Shown: one piece after another, positions 53,516 to 64,000 of the stretch
How positions within the stretch are numbered: position 1 is the first letter of the stretch
Layout: each line of letters begins with the position of its first letter
Source of the DNA: Plectosphaerella cucumerina
Taxonomy: Eukaryota > Ascomycota > Sordariomycetes > Glomerellales > Plectosphaerellaceae
Reading direction: 5' to 3'
Length of the DNA stretch: 64,000 nucleotides
Assembly: GCA_020746995.1 (NCBI GenBank)
Contig: JAGPXD010000007.1
Span: 868,001 to 932,000 of the forward strand
Program-made: the position numbers and the translations under genes
The notes under the pieces: model-generated
What the model was told of the DNA's origin: nothing
What the model saw: only the letters and a program-made list of their open reading frames with translations
Databases searched by the model: none

Positions 53516-54859
53516 CTTGACGGAGATGCCAAGGTGGCAGGCGTCGCCAAGGGGATATTACGAGGTAAGAGGGGCCGGGGCTTGGTGTTTCTGAAAGATT
53601 TGGACGGGAATCGAGTTCAAAGTGGGCTCGCTGGTTGATGGTCGAGGGAGTCTTCGAGTACGACGACCCAGCGAGCACCTCGATATTTGAACCATCCACC
53701 CCAACACTCGTGGAAAGTTCACGTCAGACAAGCCCATTGTCCGTCGTCGAGGGGAAACACGAGCGGGCGCCGCAGGTCGGAGGTGTCCCGCACGCCGTCG
53801 GCATGCTGTGCCGGCGCTTGCCGTCCGGCTCCCACGCCTGTACGGGCGCCCATTGGCCGTCAGCGACCGCATCCAGAAGGTCCTTGTGTCGTTGACGCCA
53901 TCTGACGCCGGCCCCATTACCCTATACTTACCCTATACTTCTCCCCCTTTTACCCTATAAGTATCTCGGCGGGGTCGGCAGCCCGCACAGAGGGTGCGCG
54001 ACGGGACGCGTGGGCTGGACACCAGACTGCGCGGGGAGAGGCACGGGGTGTCGCTCGGTGAGGCAGGTGCACGGCGGGGAATGTGGCCGGCGTGGTCTAG
54101 ATCTGAGGGGTGAGCAGCCTGACCGGGACAAGGTTTGAGGGCGGTTGTAGTGTTGTGGCGGGAAACGGCGGTGAGGAGGTTTCATGTCGTCCTGGGGTTC
54201 CGTCACGGGGTGAAGCTATCGTGGTGTTGAGGAATGTCCGAAAGCGGAAGCCGGGAGGGGTTTCATGGGCTCAGGGCATCTCCCTGCGCTAGAGTCCACG
54301 TGAAGGGACCACGGGATGTTGTTCGGGAGCGCCGGCTGTTGTCCTTCACACTTCGATCACCTCACCCACTCGTAGCTACAGACGTTTGGCCTTGTTGTGG
54401 GTGACCGGACAGCTCTTGATTCTCTCCCTGCCGTTGCTACCTGACACAATTTCTTCGTCCGCATCTTTTGACTCGACATCCTCGACGAAAGTATCGGCGG
54501 GAGAACTAGGTACCTACCGTGTCTTTTACACTGCTACCCCTGAAATGAAGACAATGTGTATAGATGTGCGAAGTTGCTTGTTCCTGGCAGCAGCTTTGAT
54601 GTTGATAGAGGGACCAAGACAAGCATCGGCAGAACAGGATAAGCGAGCAAGAGCCAGTCAATTCCCCTCGCCAGTCAATCTCCTTCACCAGTCGATCCCC
54701 TTCACCAGTCGATCCCCTTCACCAGTCGATCCCCTTCGCCAGTCAATTCCCTTCGCCGGTCAATCCTTCTGACCAGTTGATCACTCCAGCCAGTCAATCT
54801 AGGTCTCTTTCGAAACGCCGAAGATGCTACTTCATACCATTGCTCTGTATACTAGGTCG
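53516..54859. other. Intergenic region
   Basis: About 1.34 kb between two minus-strand genes. It contains the E-locus minisatellite (54653-54803) directly downstream of the peptidase gene, and a CTATACTTACC-type duplication near 53920-53940. I see no gene. Confidence 0.55.
54653..54803 (-). repeat. 17-bp minisatellite array, about 9 units
   Basis: Units start at 54653, 54670, 54687, 54704, 54721, 54738, 54755, 54772 and 54789. Three consecutive units are identical (ACCAGTCGATCCCCTTC). On the minus strand the core is ATCGACTGGT. The array lies within about 60 bp of the stop of the peptidase gene. Confidence 0.92.
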
Positions 54860-56519
54860 TCAACCATGTTGCTTCAAGCTGAGCTCGGGGAGGTACGAAT
54901 CCCTCCACGTCTTGGTCGTATCAAAGGCGTCAAAGTCAGCCGTACAGTCCAAGTCCTCAGCAGGCAGCGTTCCGTTCTGGAAGTACGCGCGCATAGCCTT
55001 TGCGGTACACAGCGAAGGATGCGTCGTAACGCCGTGACCAATGCCGTTGTGAGAGAGAACAGTAGAACCCGTGAAGATGCGGCTGCTGTTGTAGGCATTC
55101 CCAAGCGGCGTAACGTGATCGTATCTCGATCCAGTGAAGAGAATGGGGTTTGCCGTCTCGATAACGTCGCTCCAGCCGCCGTCGTAGGCCCCCTTGGCAT
55201 GGTAAGGCCAGCGGGCGCAGAGGTAGACGAGGTTATTGGCGACCTCACCAAGGGCCTTGGAGATATCGACGAGCTGCTCGGTTACGGCGAAGATGTCCTC
55301 GAAGGAAGCGGCGCGGGCGGCTTTATCGCCGCAGTAGATGCCGAACATGGACTGGTCTTGCAGGTTCCCGATGATCTCGTTGGCACTGGAGAGAACTTGC
55401 CAGATTGCCGAGACGGTCTGAATGTCTCTCTCGGCAGGGGACTTGAAGAGCTCATTGAGGACGATGGCGAACATGGGCCATGGCTGATTCCCCATGAGAA
55501 TACCGCGAAAGGCCATCTTCAGAGCTGAAGAGTCGAGGACAAGTGCGTCGCCGACGGGGATAGGGTCCAGACGCAATTCGTCCATGAGCTTGTACATCTT
55601 GGCATCAAGCGCATACGCAGTCTCGTTCCTACCCGCCAGAGCGCAGAGATCCGGGCCTGCCCCAACGCAGCGGTCGAAAAAGTCGAAGACGGCCTTATCC
55701 GCGTCGCTCCACCAGGCGAGATCGTACCCTTCGTACCATTCGGCCAGGTTGACGTTGCTGGAAAGAAGCACTCGGCCCATTCTCTCAGGGAAAAGGGCGG
55801 CCGTGGTGGCGCCCAAAACTGTGCCGTAGGACACGCCGTAGTAGTTGAGCAGGGCATCAGGGCCGTTGAGGACGTCGTTAAGACGCATCATGTCGCGAGC
55901 GGTATAGCCCGTGCCAACAAGAGCGCCCATCTCGAGGGCATTTTCGGTCGTATCGACGCAATCGTTGGCCACGTTGCCAACTGAAGCCCACATGCGTGCG
56001 AGGGCGACCTTGTCGTTGACGCCCCAGGCGTCGTTGAGGCGGAGCCTCGGGATGGTCTCGAGTCGTTCGGCATCGCTGTAGCACTTGAACGGGGAGTTGT
56101 TGGCGACGCCCCTGAGAAAGGTGTGAGTGAGTGATCCGGGATACACGGAAAGACACCCACCGAGGATCCAGACCGATGAGGTCGTAGTTCCCTCCAGTGA
56201 TGACCATGAGTTCCTCGGCAGAGTAGATGAGGTCATCGCGGGTGGCGAAGCCAGGTCCGCCAAAGTTTATGAAGATACTGCCCTGAGATTCCTTGACGGC
56301 TGCCACGCGGGTCACTTGGAGGGTAATTGTCTTGTTAGAGGATGTGTCGAGGTAGTCGAGGGGAACGATAAAGTTGCTACATTCGAAGCTCAAGTTGAGC
56401 TCCGTTTCGGGGCTACCATTAGCACATGGCTCCCAGTTCAAAGAGGCACATGAACCAGAAGTAGCAAGTGCCGAGGACAGCAAGGTGAAGAGTGCTAGGA
56501 ATGGAAAATCAAAAAGCAT
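54860..56519 (-). CDS. Secreted serine peptidase, S33 TAP-like (tripeptidyl aminopeptidase type)
   Basis: Two exons (56161-56519 and 54860-56111) with a 49-bp intron give 536 residues. The signal peptide is MLFDFPFLALFTLLSSALA. The alpha/beta-hydrolase core has the oxyanion segment FINFGGPGFA, GGNYDLIGLDPRG, the nucleophile elbow GVSYGTVLG (Ser214), Asp451 in FTGSRYDHVTP and His479 in HNGIGHGV. The last two lie in the TAP-type C-terminal domain. Enzymes of this group remove short peptides or single residues from N-termini outside the cell, as part of nutrient acquisition. Several N-glycosylation sites are present, which fits secretion. It is complete and shows no defects. The 17-bp array lies just past the stop. 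Confidence 0.93.
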
Positions 56520-57737
56520 GATGAAGTCGTTGGCCCAAGCTGATGATAGAGAGGTATTACGATGTGGACGAGAGCGAGCTACTCATCCTTTAATACTTTC
56601 TTATGTGGAGAAGACATTCTCCGAGTAGTATTCCAAGTAGTAAATAGTTTTTTGGTCACGAATCTACGTAATCCTTGGAGGTAGTCGGGTACAAAGGTAC
56701 AGGCAAGGCCTACTCCGGAGACTAGGAGGCTACACGGATGGAGGGGTCTCCAGAACCTCCGTCTAAGCCTCTCGCAATCGATGAAATTACACTAGGCAGC
56801 CAAAATATTAGCAGCGTGATGAAAGGAGTTCTCCCATCTCACTACCGTGTGAGTCTCCGGAAGCTCCAGTCGATGGGGTCGCTCGCCACCGGGAAGCCGG
56901 CCAGGCAGCAGGCATTCCCAGATTGCAAGCGCTGACAAGCAATCAGGTAACCACCATAGATTCCGCTGCGCCTGTATTTGAACTTCAAAGTCCGATCGGA
57001 CAAATAGAAAGGAAGAAGTCAGCAGCATGTTGTTTTTCCAGGCTTCAAGTGTCTGCCTGTTGACCCCTGGAGTCGTCCAAGCCCAGCGTCAAACTCACTG
57101 TTACACCTCCACGCTCCCGCGGCGGATTTTCTTGTCAAAAATGCTTCGAAAGAGTTATCCAGAGGGTATCAAGAACTACAGCTGGTATGTGCCAAAACCG
57201 AAGGGCCCAAGTTGAGTTTGCCTTTGCATAGTTGACGGCATAAGAAGACAGATTGAATGGTGGCAGAGGTCGACCGGTGTGAGAGCTTGACTGGGAGAAG
57301 AGATCGACTGGTAGGAGGAATTGGCAGGAGAGATCGACTGCTGAGGCGATAAGCTAGCATCATCGTTCGTAAGGAACTTGACGTAGAAGCACCCAAGCTT
57401 GGTCGAGCAGGCTGGCTGTTATACATGGTCAATGGCATCCCATGTCATTCGATGAGTGGTTTTTTTCCACTTTGTATAGACCTGGAATGAATCTTTCATC
57501 TATTCGTGGTGGTTGGGCCTCTGACATGTTGCGTGGGACATCATGTTGCGTCGACACCATTCCACGAAATCATGCCATCCGAGCATCACACCACCCAGCC
57601 TCGCCATATAAAGCAAGCCAGCCCCGACATCCCCACGACTCCAACAAACCAGTCTCCATCTCAAAACACAATCGACATCCAGTTTCAGAGCAAACCAAAC
57701 CAAATTAACCCATAAGAAACCCCCACATCAAAACCTC
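56520..57737. other. Intergenic region between divergent genes
   Basis: About 1.2 kb. It contains the F-locus repeat (57251-57345) and otherwise short open frames without features. Confidence 0.55.
57251..57345 (+). repeat. 17-bp-period repeat, about 5 units, partly decayed
   Basis: Units start at 57251, 57268, 57285 and 57302, followed by a 15-base unit with AATTGGCAGGAG and a last TCGACTGCTG. Cores are ATTGAATGG, GTCGACCGG, CTTGACTGG and ATCGACTGG. Confidence 0.75.
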
Positions 57738-58094
57738 ATGCCCCAGACAACATCCCTCGCCCGCCTCCTCGGCCCCTCCCTCATCATCACAGTCCTGGCT
57801 GAGTTCTACAACGGCGACATCTTCCACGAGCACTCCCCTCCCCTCGTCTTCTTCAACGGCAACGTCCTCTTCATCGCCGGTCTCGCCATCGTCCAGAGCC
57901 ACAACATCTGGCGCGGCCGGTCCGCCACTCTTGTCACCCTCGTCGGCTGGGGGATCCTCCTCGTCGGCCTCGCGCGCATGATCAACCCCTCGGGGGCGGT
58001 CAAGGTTGATATGAACGGAGAATGGGACACATATCTCGTCACAGGGCTGTTGTGCCTTGTGGGGTTACTGCTGAGCATCAAAGGCTACAAGTAA
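57738..58094 (+). CDS. Small membrane protein, about four helices
   Basis: Single exon of 118 residues, preceded by a CA-rich leader. Hydrophobic segments lie at about 9-22, 36-52, 62-80 and 98-112. Recognisable spots are FYNGDIFHEHSPPLVFFNGNVLFIAGLAIVQSHNIWRGR and TLVTLVGWGILLVGLARM. The layout resembles small bacterial-type integral membrane proteins, but I cannot name a family. A transfer origin is only a speculation. Third-position GC preference in the frame and the clean helices support a real gene. It converges on the Mre11 gene, with 201 bp between the stops. Function is unknown. Confidence 0.7.
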   Translation: MPQTTSLARLLGPSLIITVLAEFYNGDIFHEHSPPLVFFNGNVLFIAGLAIVQSHNIWRGRSATLVTLVGWGILLVGLARMINPSGAVKVDMNGEWDTYLVTGLLCLVGLLLSIKGYK

Positions 58095-58295
58095 GGAGGA
58101 AGGAAGACGTCGGATAGCGGGCTGGACGACGACACGGGAGATCCTGTAAGAATAGGTGTTACGTGAAAAGGCACATGTAGTGTATGATGGTAATGCTTCA
58201 CGCTAGGATATCTTTGCCTCGCGAATGACGCAGGATGCTGCGACGCCGAATGCCCCCTGAACTCCAGTAGATAGCTACAACGCACCCCCCTCCGT

Positions 58296-60545
58296 CTACC
58301 TGCGACGTCGCGTCGGCGCGGGGGCAGGCTCGAATGCATCATCATCATCCGAGATCTCGTCATCGCTGATCTCCACGGCTGCTTGTGAAGCAGCCTGGGA
58401 GAAATTCAGCTTGGTCTGTCTGGTCCTCGACGGGGCAGGCTTGGCTGCGGCTTTCGCTGCAGGTTTTGCCGCAGGCTTCGCAGCTGGCTTCGCAGCCGGA
58501 GCCCTCTTAGCCCTTGTCTTCGGAGCCGGCACCACCTCTTCCACCTCTTCCTCCTCTTCGTCGTCATCGTCCATGATGACATCTTCGTCCTCGTCGTCCG
58601 TCTCGAACAGGGGCTTCTTGGCCCGACCGCGGGCGGCGGGTGCCTTTTTGGCGGGTGCTTTGGCGGCGGGCGCCTTCTTCGCGGGTGCCGCCTTCTTGGG
58701 CGCCGCGCGCGCTCCCCTCTTGGCCGGGGCCTTTTTGCCTGCTGGCGCGTCGTCTTCTTCGTCAGCAACGGCTGAGACGAAGTCGACGACACCTTCCTGG
58801 TCCTCCCAGTGGCCGTCGAGGTCCGAGTCCCAGTCTTCGGGCCGTGGCTTGACGCGCTTGACCTTTCTTCCGATGACGAGGTCGCCACGCGCATATTTCT
58901 GCTCTATGTCGATGCGGTGCGCCTCCATGGCGGCCTCGAGATCTTCCGTCTCGGGTGGCAGCTCCATCATCCGCTCGACCTGGCTCGTCAATGCATCCTT
59001 AATGAACATTTCCACGGCTTGCTTATCGTCCTTGGTGACGAACTGATTGACAGCCTCGCCGAAGGGTGCCTGTGGTAGGATCTTGAGGTTCTGGACGGCG
59101 AGGAACTCGGCGACCAGCTCCTCGACCTTGATGGTGAGGTTGCGGCCCTCATCGATCATTTCCGGGTCCTCAACCTCCTCCTTACGCCGTGCGGAGGCTT
59201 TCTTGCGATGGAAGTAGACGACGTCGTTGGTGTTGGCGACCTTGCCGAGGAAGCGCTGCGAGAAGCGCTGGGGGTTTTCGCAGTCGTATTGACCTCCCTC
59301 GGGAGCGGTGTATTCGACCTTGAGGCGGATGAGAGGGAGTGGGGGCTCGTCGGCGTCTTCTTCGTCCTGGACGGCGAACCACTCCTCATTGGCCTGCTCG
59401 ATCATCTCGTCGACGACCTTCATCAGTCTCTTGGTGAGCTCCTGCCGGTTGTCCTTCATCTGGTGGAGCCCCTTGAACTGCTTGTCTGTGGATAGGACAA
59501 TATCCCGCGTGACGAAGGGGCGCACGGTCTTGAGGGGGATCTTTTCGATCGTAAAGTCCTTGCCGGTGATGCTGACGATGGCGACGTGCTTGGACACGGC
59601 CTCACCGGCGACGAGCGAGGTGGCCACAGACGAGCCGGGCTGCATGACGTGGAAGCCTGTCTCTGGGTTTTGGGTGGGATCGATCAAGCACTCGTGCTCG
59701 TGGCCCCAGACTACAAGGTCCATGTAGTGGGGAAGAACAGTCTCTGGGAGATATGAGGTGGCCGTGTGGGCGTGGTGGTTTTGGTGGACGGTGAGGATGT
59801 TGAACCAGTCGGTCTCCTGAATGTCGGGACGGAACCAGCGGACCCTGTTGTCGCGGAAGGTGCGGAAGATGCGCTCGTCGCGAACGTTGCTGATGCCGTA
59901 GAGGGCGAGCTTGGTTTGGCCCTTTTGCAGCAGGACGGGCTTGACGTGGATGTTGTCGGCCTCGGGGACGCGGCCAAAGTAGTTGACGAGCCCGGCGGCC
60001 TGGAGAAGGTCGAGGGAGCAGAAGTGACCGTCGCCGCTCGGATCGTCATGGTTTCCGTGGATGGAGAAGACGGGTATGGAGATGTTGATGTCGGGATCTT
60101 CGTAGTTGACGTTGGGGAATGCGCCTTCGAAGACCTCGTTTGCGTCGCTGAGGAACTCGAGCTCGCAAGGCTTCATGCCGAGGCAGTTCTTGCGCAGGGT
60201 CCGGATGACCTGGTACATTGACTTTCGGGAGGGCTTGTTGTCGTGGAAGAGATCGCCGCCGAGGAGGACCATGTCGACCTGAGAGCGCATTGATGTCAGC
60301 GAAAAGCTGCGATAGAGGGAGTAGGGGATGGGAGACAGACGGCCTGGGTCTTGGCGATGGTCATGACTTCGTCGAACGACCTCCAGCTGTCATCCTTGCG
60401 GATAGGATCGCGCTCTTCGTAGCCGACATGATTGTCTGTCGCGACCAGGATGCGGATCGTGTCGGCTTCTGTTGGAGACGAGGTTAGGCGGGTGCGGGGT
60501 GGGAGGCGATGGCGAAGAGGATCTCGCACCTGTAAAGTCTGCCAT
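58296..60545 (-). CDS. mre11: Double-strand break repair nuclease Mre11
   Basis: Three exons (60530-60545, 60341-60468, 58296-60278) give 708 residues. All phosphoesterase motifs are present: TDNHVGY (Asp17, His19), GGDLFHDNKPSR (Asp57), GNHDDP (Asn124, His125), VHQNHHAH and GHEHE. The capping domain follows (FVTRDIVL, LIRLKVEYT). The C-terminus has acidic blocks and Ala/Lys/Pro-rich repeats (KAPAAKAPAKKAPAA; KPAAKPAAKPAA), ending in RRRR. In the Mre11-Rad50-Nbs1 complex it resects DNA ends and signals to Tel1 in the nucleus. Exon 1 codes for only five residues (MADFT). The second donor is GTCTGT, less usual, and was chosen because it keeps one residue before VDMVLLGGD as in other Mre11 proteins. 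The Ala-rich tail is longer than in yeasts but usual for filamentous fungi. Confidence 0.96.
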
Positions 60546-62410
60546 CTTGGAGGAGTGGCAGCCCTGTGCCCAGGTTCGTGATGGCAGCGTCAAAGTAGGA
60601 GAGTCGCAAGGTGTAATTGGGTCCAAGTTGTGGCAGGTTCACCCCGCATCGTCTGTTTGGTGATGTCGCAGAAGGCGAGGCGACCTTGCGAACTCGGGTG
60701 TCTGTGCATGGAAAGCTGAGCTCTGCCTAGGGCGTCGCGCCTGGAACGCGCTGGGACCTTGAGCCAGGCGGCCGAGCTCGCGTTTGTCACCCGTGGTCAC
60801 GTGGTCGAGACCACAGCAGGCAAGGCCGCCCTCTGAGCTGCCTCCACCAAAAATCATCATGAATGTCGAGAATGTTCTCCCCAGGCAATTATGGTCCCAA
60901 GAACAGCCATGCCCCCAACGGTCAAGTCCCTTGTCTAATCGTGGCTGCAGCTCGCAGCTAGTCCCGAGACACCCCATCGATGTACAACGTCACGCCACAG
61001 TCGAATTGACGACAGCACTGCTGCTCCTCCCCCTTTACGATGTCGCTGCGTCGCCCTCCCGACGATGAAACCGAGACACAACGATAGCCGGCGGTTCCGG
61101 ATCACTCGGGAACACGCGAAGTTACGGGCTCGTACCTGAAAATATGGAGAAGGTGCGGGAAAGAGGACTGTCGAACACGGCCAGACATGCGCCAAGCCTG
61201 AGGGAGTTCAGCATCCGCTTCGCAGTACGAGACGGTCTGTCTGTCAGCTCTCCCCCCTGCATTTCGCCAGCAGTCGCCATCTGTGTCCGAGGCCGAGCAG
61301 ACATTCCGTCCGGGGTTGGCAGTGGGCACTGAATTGGCTCATGCGTCATTCAGGGATGCCCAGCTTGCCAGACAAGGCACGGGGCGCATTGTGGTGCTAC
61401 CCAGCTGACATTTTCAATGCCAGGCCCAGTCAGACAGACACTGAAAAGGTCTAGCCTGATGGAAGCAAGCTGCACTTCGGACGACGGCCCACGTTCTCCC
61501 CCGGCGACGGGACCGATCCCAACTTAATACCTAACTTTACGTTATTTTCCACGTACCATGACGGCACCAATCGAGATGGGCAGAGAAGAGGCAGAAGAGG
61601 GCAGGAAGGTCGGCGAGAAATGCGCCCAGGGAAAAACATGACGCGTCGAAAGTGCTGTCTCCCCTTGGGCTCGTGGCAAAAGACAAGCGCTTGCGGTTCC
61701 CTGGTCGGTCGCGGCTTGGCCTCCCTGAGCAAACCCCGCCCGTCGGTCTGGGCAGACACGACCGGCGCAGGCGCAGCAGCGCAGCAATGCTGGGCCTAAT
61801 ATGAATACGAACCAATTGGCCCAGGCAGCCAAAAAAAAAGCACCGCACCTGGTACCGCAAGGAGTTCCGGCGCCCAACCCACTTCCGTTCCCCGCCACCC
61901 CCCTTCACAACTGTCAGCTCGCTGCACCGCGGATCCAACACCCGCAAACACAAACCACAACCACAACTGGCACCCATTCGCATCGACTCTGCGACCGAAC
62001 GAGTCGACAACCGACCCCCTGGATCGACGTGGAGACCTATACCCTGCTAGCACAGCCCCCCGCCCGCCAGGCCAGCGCAGCTCCGTCCTCCCGCACCACC
62101 TCACCACTGACTGCCAGTGCTTTATCCAAACGTCCACTCGACTTTCCTCCTCCCGTCACACCTGTGTCATCCCATCCCATCCCATCACCAAGATACCCGT
62201 CCATCCTAACGCTCGTTTTCGGCCCAAAACACACCACATCGGCCCGCCCTTCTTCATCCCAAACCTTCCGAACCCCAGTCGCTCGCTACTACACAACCAC
62301 TCTCGCCCATCGCCCATCTCTCATCCGTCCTCAGGCGCCTTCCTCGCCCATCCGGCTGCGCCGCCAATTGACCTCACCTCCACCAGACACAACCTTACAC
62401 ACGCCACAAG
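60546..62410. other. Intergenic region between divergent Mre11 and TRP-channel genes
   Basis: About 1.87 kb. The last 600 bp are CT- and CA-rich and probably form the leader of the channel gene. An open frame at 61801-62496 runs across the channel start in another frame and is not supported. Confidence 0.55.
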
Positions 62411-64000
62411 ATGATCCCGCGGCCATGGGTCGTCCTCGCGCCGCTGCTGGCCCTCGGCGCCTCCGCAGAGCGAGTCCTGCGCTCAAACTCGCTTGATACC
62501 TGCCAGGAAGGCTCCAGCCTGTACGCCAGCATGTTCAACGTCGTCTACACACCCGACACCAATCGAATCGGCGTGAGGGTTGACGCCATCTCCGCCGTTG
62601 ACGGCAACGTCACCCTCGACATTACCCTCAACGTCTACGGCTACGAGGCCCTGCGACAGGAAATCGACCCGTGCACCCTCGACATTGAGTTCGGCTGCCC
62701 GCTCGCACCACAGCGCATGCCCATCCCCCAGTCCTTCATTGAGGTCAGCCCCGACGTCGCCGACCTCGTCCCCGCCATCGGCTACTCCTTCCCGGATCTC
62801 GACGCCGGCGTTCGCATCCTCGTTAACCGCACCGACAATGGCGAGACTGTCGCCTGTCTCGAAGCCCGCTTTTCCAACGACAAGACGGTCAACCTCGCCG
62901 GCATCAAATGGGCAACCGCTCTCGTCACCCTCCTCGGCCTCGTCACCTCAGCTATCATGTCCGGCCTCGGCCACACAAACACAGCCGCCCATCTCGCCGC
63001 CAGCACCCTCTCCCTCTTCAGCTACTTCCAGGCTCAAGCCATGGTCAACCTCAGCGGCGTCCGCCTTCCCCCAGCCGCCACCGCTTGGACGCAGAACTTC
63101 GTCTGGTCCCTCGGCCTCATCAAGGCCCGCTGGATGCAGAACATCTTTACCTGGTTCCAGCGCTCCACTGGCGGCGAGGCTGCCGTCCTCCTCGACAGCG
63201 TCCGTCACGCCTCGGTTCACGTCATGAAGCGGGCCATTGACCCCATCGTCAACACCCTGACCAAGCGCGCCAACATCCAGCTCGAGTCCGGCGGCTACGT
63301 CGTCTACGGTATCCAGCGCGTCGCTTTCCAGGCCAAGATGGAGTCCACCAACGTCTTCCTGACTTGCCTTGTCTTCTTCTGCCTGCTGGTCATCTTCAGC
63401 GCCCTCATCGTTATAATTGCCCAGCTCATCGTTGCCCTCTGCGCAAAGAAGGGCTGGATTGGCGAGGACCGCTTCCTCGAGCTCCGCAACGGCGACTGGC
63501 AGGTCCTCCTCAAGGGCGTCATCCTCCGTATGACCCTGCTCGGCTTCCCCGCCCTCGCCATCTTCTGTCTCTGGGAGTTCACACAGGTCGACTCTCCCGC
63601 CCTCGTCGTCCTCGCTGTGCTCTTCTTCTTCGGCATGCTCGGCACCCTGTCCTGGGCCGCCTTCCGCATCATCACCATGGGCCGCCACTCCACCACCGTC
63701 TACCAGACGCCCTCGTACCTTCTCTTCTCTAACCCCTACCTGCTCCAGAAGCTCGGCTTCCTCTACGTGCCCTTCCGCGCTACCGCCTACTACTACATCG
63801 CGCCTCACCTGGCCTACATCGTCATCAAGGCCGCCGTCATCGCTTTCGGTCAGCACAACGGCGCCGCCCAGGCCGTGTGCCTGATCATTGTCGAAGCCGC
63901 CGCCCTGGGCGGAGCCAGCGTCCTGCGGCCCTGGATGGACCGCAGCACCAACATCCTCAACATCGCAATCTGCGTCGTCAACTTCCTCAACGCCATCTTC
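62411..64000 (+). CDS. Flc/TRP-like ion channel protein, 5' part
   Basis: The frame is open from the ATG at 62411 to the window end, giving 530 residues with no stop, so the 3' part is missing. A signal peptide (MIPRPWVVLAPLLALGASA) precedes an ML-like luminal domain (residues about 20-160; DTCQEGSSLYASMFNVVYTPDTNRIGVRVD, VTLDITLNVYGYEAL). The TRP-like multi-helix domain starts near 165 (WATALVTLLGLVTSAIMSGLG). It includes SLFSYFQAQAMVNLSGVRLPP, WTQNFVWSLGLIKARWMQNIFTWFQRSTGG and later SPALVVLAVLFFFGMLGTLSWAAFRII. Fungal Flc proteins and Pkd2 act in the ER, vacuole or plasma membrane in calcium homeostasis, FAD import and cell-wall integrity. No intron is visible in the part seen. The long CT-rich leader is typical of this gene class. 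Confidence 0.94.
   Translation, partial: MIPRPWVVLAPLLALGASAERVLRSNSLDTCQEGSSLYASMFNVVYTPDTNRIGVRVDAISAVDGNVTLDITLNVYGYEALRQEIDPCTLDIEFGCPLAPQRMPIPQSFIEVSPDVADLVPAIGYSFPDLDAGVRILVNRTDNGETVACLEARFSNDKTVNLAGIKWATALVTLLGLVTSAIMSGLGHTNTAAHLAASTLSLFSYFQAQAMVNLSGVRLPPAATAWTQNFVWSLGLIKARWMQNIFTWFQRSTGGEAAVLLDSVRHASVHVMKRAIDPIVNTLTKRANIQLESGGYVVYGIQRVAFQAKMESTNVFLTCLVFFCLLVIFSALIVIIAQLIVALCAKKGWIGEDRFLELRNGDWQVLLKGVILRMTLLGFPALAIFCLWEFTQVDSPALVVLAVLFFFGMLGTLSWAAFRIITMGRHSTTVYQTPSYLLFSNPYLLQKLGFLYVPFRATAYYYIAPHLAYIVIKAAVIAFGQHNGAAQAVCLIIVEAAALGGASVLRPWMDRSTNILNIAICVVNFLNAIF

Noticed and set aside
61801..62496. Plus-strand frame of 231 codons upstream of the channel gene
   Set aside because: Its Pro/Thr/Ser-rich translation comes from a CT/CA-rich leader and overlaps the channel signal peptide in another frame.

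Overview
The window looks like nuclear DNA of a filamentous ascomycete, most likely a Sordariomycete; a Colletotrichum-like fungus would fit, but that is an inference. The genes are GC-rich, carry short introns of about 50-90 bp with a CTGAC/CTAAC-type branch point, and belong to typical Pezizomycotina families (Zn2Cys6 regulator, large MFS families, TRP/Flc channel, Mre11, H2A.Z). About 25 protein genes can be supported, 21 of them with exon structures that close in frame. I saw no tRNA or rRNA gene, CRISPR array or large transposon.

Layout. 1-3181: the 3' part of an LRR-like gene, convergent with a TPR-SET protein. 4743-20240: a nutrition-related block of a pantothenate/allantoate-type MFS carrier, a Zn2Cys6 regulator, an intracellular GH51 arabinofuranosidase, a second anion:cation symporter (frame broken at a C-tract), a DHA1-type carrier and an MCT-type carrier. 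20639-24255: a secreted protein and a cysteine-rich single-pass membrane protein. 24899-28785: a patatin-like lipase, a protein resembling plant cycloeucalenol cycloisomerase, and a small tetraspan protein. 30847-36453: a small secreted orphan, a large secreted protein with an 11-residue cysteine-spaced repeat, and a two-domain fasciclin protein. 37098-46600: an F-box-like membrane protein, histone H2A.Z, a zinc-ribbon protein and an RRM-R3H protein. 50334-56519: an alcohol acetyltransferase-like enzyme, an L-serine/threonine dehydratase and a secreted TAP-type serine peptidase. 57738-64000: a small membrane protein, Mre11, and the 5' part of an Flc/TRP channel gene cut by the window end.

The gaps between genes hold a recurring family of 17-bp-period minisatellites, at least eight arrays in about 45 kb. 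One array (12511-12645) sits between 49-bp inverted repeats and looks like a miniature mobile element. Three genes are each one base out of frame, at or near a homopolymer tract, which suggests assembly error but could be real. Other notable points are a predicted 3-nt microexon and two likely GC-AG introns.
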